Assembly: GCF_021166475.1 (NCBI RefSeq)
Contig: NZ_JAJOYS010000002.1
Coordinates: 558,001-622,000, forward strand
DNA from: Pelagibacterium xiamenense
Lineage (GTDB): Bacteria; Pseudomonadota; Alphaproteobacteria; Rhizobiales; Devosiaceae
Direction of reading: 5' to 3'
DNA length: 64,000 nucleotides
This document shows positions 63,379-64,000 of this stretch, one piece after another (position 1 is the stretch's first letter; the number at the start of each line of letters is the position of its first letter). The position numbers and the translations under genes are program-made. The notes under the pieces are model-generated. The model was not told the DNA's origin. It saw nothing but the letters and a program-made list of their open reading frames with translations, and did no database searches.

Positions 63379-64000
63379 ATGTTCGTCTCGGTTTTCGATG
63401 TCTTCAAGGTGAGCGTCGGCCCGTCCTCCTCGCACACGATGGGCCCGATGCTGGCCGCAGGCCGCTTTCTCGAGGCCGTGAAGCCCCTCGGCCCCAAGGC
63501 GGACGGCGCAACGCTGACCTGCACCCTTTATGGCTCGCTCGCCTTTACCGGCGCCGGCCACGGCACCATCGACGCCGTGCTTGCGGGATGCCTGGGGCTG
63601 GTGCCGGAAACCTACGACAAGGCCGAGGCGGAGGCAGCCATCGCGCGCCTGCACGCGCGCAAGTGCGTCGCCCTCGAAACGGGCGCGACAGTCGAACTGG
63701 ACCCCGAAACCGGCATCATTCTCGACAAAAAGACCCGCCTCGACGCCCACCCCAACGGCATGCGCTTCGCCCTGACCGGCGATTCGGGAACGACCTTGCT
63801 CGAAGAAACCTATTTTTCCATCGGCGGCGGCTTCATCAAGACCGCTGCCGAGATCGCCGAGGACGGAACCCACGTCGCACCGGTCGAAGACGTCCCCTAC
63901 CCCTTCTCAAGCGCCGCCGAAATGCTCGAAATGGGCGCGGCCTCGGGCCTCACCATCGCGCAGATGAAGCGCGAAAACGAGTGCGCGCGCCTCGACGGGA
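63379..64000 (+). CDS. sdaA: L-serine ammonia-lyase (4Fe-4S type), 5' part only
   Basis: First 207 codons; the gene continues past the right edge. N-terminal FVSVFDVFKVSVGPSSSHTMGPMLAAGRFLEAVKP is the SdaA beta-domain start with the GPSSSHTMGP signature, followed by TLYGSLAFTGAGHGT. Deaminates L-serine to pyruvate and ammonia using a 4Fe-4S cluster whose ligands lie outside the window. GGAGGAGA precedes the ATG. Confidence 0.95.
   Translation, partial: MFVSVFDVFKVSVGPSSSHTMGPMLAAGRFLEAVKPLGPKADGATLTCTLYGSLAFTGAGHGTIDAVLAGCLGLVPETYDKAEAEAAIARLHARKCVALETGATVELDPETGIILDKKTRLDAHPNGMRFALTGDSGTTLLEETYFSIGGGFIKTAAEIAEDGTHVAPVEDVPYPFSSAAEMLEMGAASGLTIAQMKRENECARLDG

Overview
The window looks like chromosomal DNA of a GC-rich alphaproteobacterium of the order Hyphomicrobiales, probably near Devosia or Pelagibacterium (genus is inference). 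The pointers are the cell-cycle pair ChpT and CtrA, flagellar FliI/FliJ beside ctrA, a Rrf2 regulator whose three cysteines sit exactly as in rhizobial RirA, an EipA-type (DUF1134) envelope protein, and dense coding on both strands. I saw no tRNA, rRNA, CRISPR array, transposase or integrase.

Layout. (1) 1-7087, purine catabolism: hiuH-xdhA-xdhB (minus, xdhB cut by the left edge), divergent from a PuuE-UraD fusion, then allE-allA; an ArsR/SRPBCC/SnoaL-like stress cassette sits between them. (2) 7084-11395: a Tat-exported molybdopterin oxidoreductase with a cytochrome b, a ThuA-like protein and a periplasmic 5'-nucleotidase. (3) 11399-13386: Gfo/Idh/MocA oxidoreductase plus ThuA behind a perfect LacI-type operator. 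(4) 13549-27572: reductive pyrimidine catabolism: NMT1-type ABC importer, dihydropyrimidinase, M20 ureidopropionase-type hydrolase, MmsA, omega-transaminase, RutR-like TetR regulator, and PreA/PreT. (5) 27573-32534: cation antiporter, RirA, nucleoside hydrolase, sulfurtransferase, diguanylate cyclase. (6) 32966-37324: polar amino-acid ABC importer and a metallo-deacylase. (7) 37445-44086: a three-gene transglutaminase / amidoligase / ATP-grasp / alpha-E cassette. (8) 44083-47987: a YehZYXW-type osmoprotectant importer; then a 46-residue membrane protein and metH. (9) 52257-54434: MocR-type regulator divergent from a flavin-type oxidase. (10) 54445-64000: EipA, YHS protein, ChpT, a CheY-like regulator, CtrA, FliI, FliJ and the start of sdaA.

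How it fits together. Purine and pyrimidine breakdown, nucleotide dephosphorylation and nucleoside hydrolysis are packed into the first 31 kb with a RutR-like regulator in the middle. Four near-palindromic sites resembling the RutR box (TTGACC-N4-GGTCAA type) lie upstream of the purine genes, the 5'-nucleotidase, the transaminase-mmsA operon and preT-preA, which suggests one nucleobase regulon. Pyrimidine degradation is complete on paper from uracil/thymine to acetyl-/propionyl-CoA; purine degradation lacks a recognisable uricase and a dedicated allantoate amidohydrolase inside the window. The least understood unit is the transglutaminase/ATP-grasp cassette, which carries two predicted amide-bond-forming domains and two predicted papain-like transglutaminase domains but has no established product.
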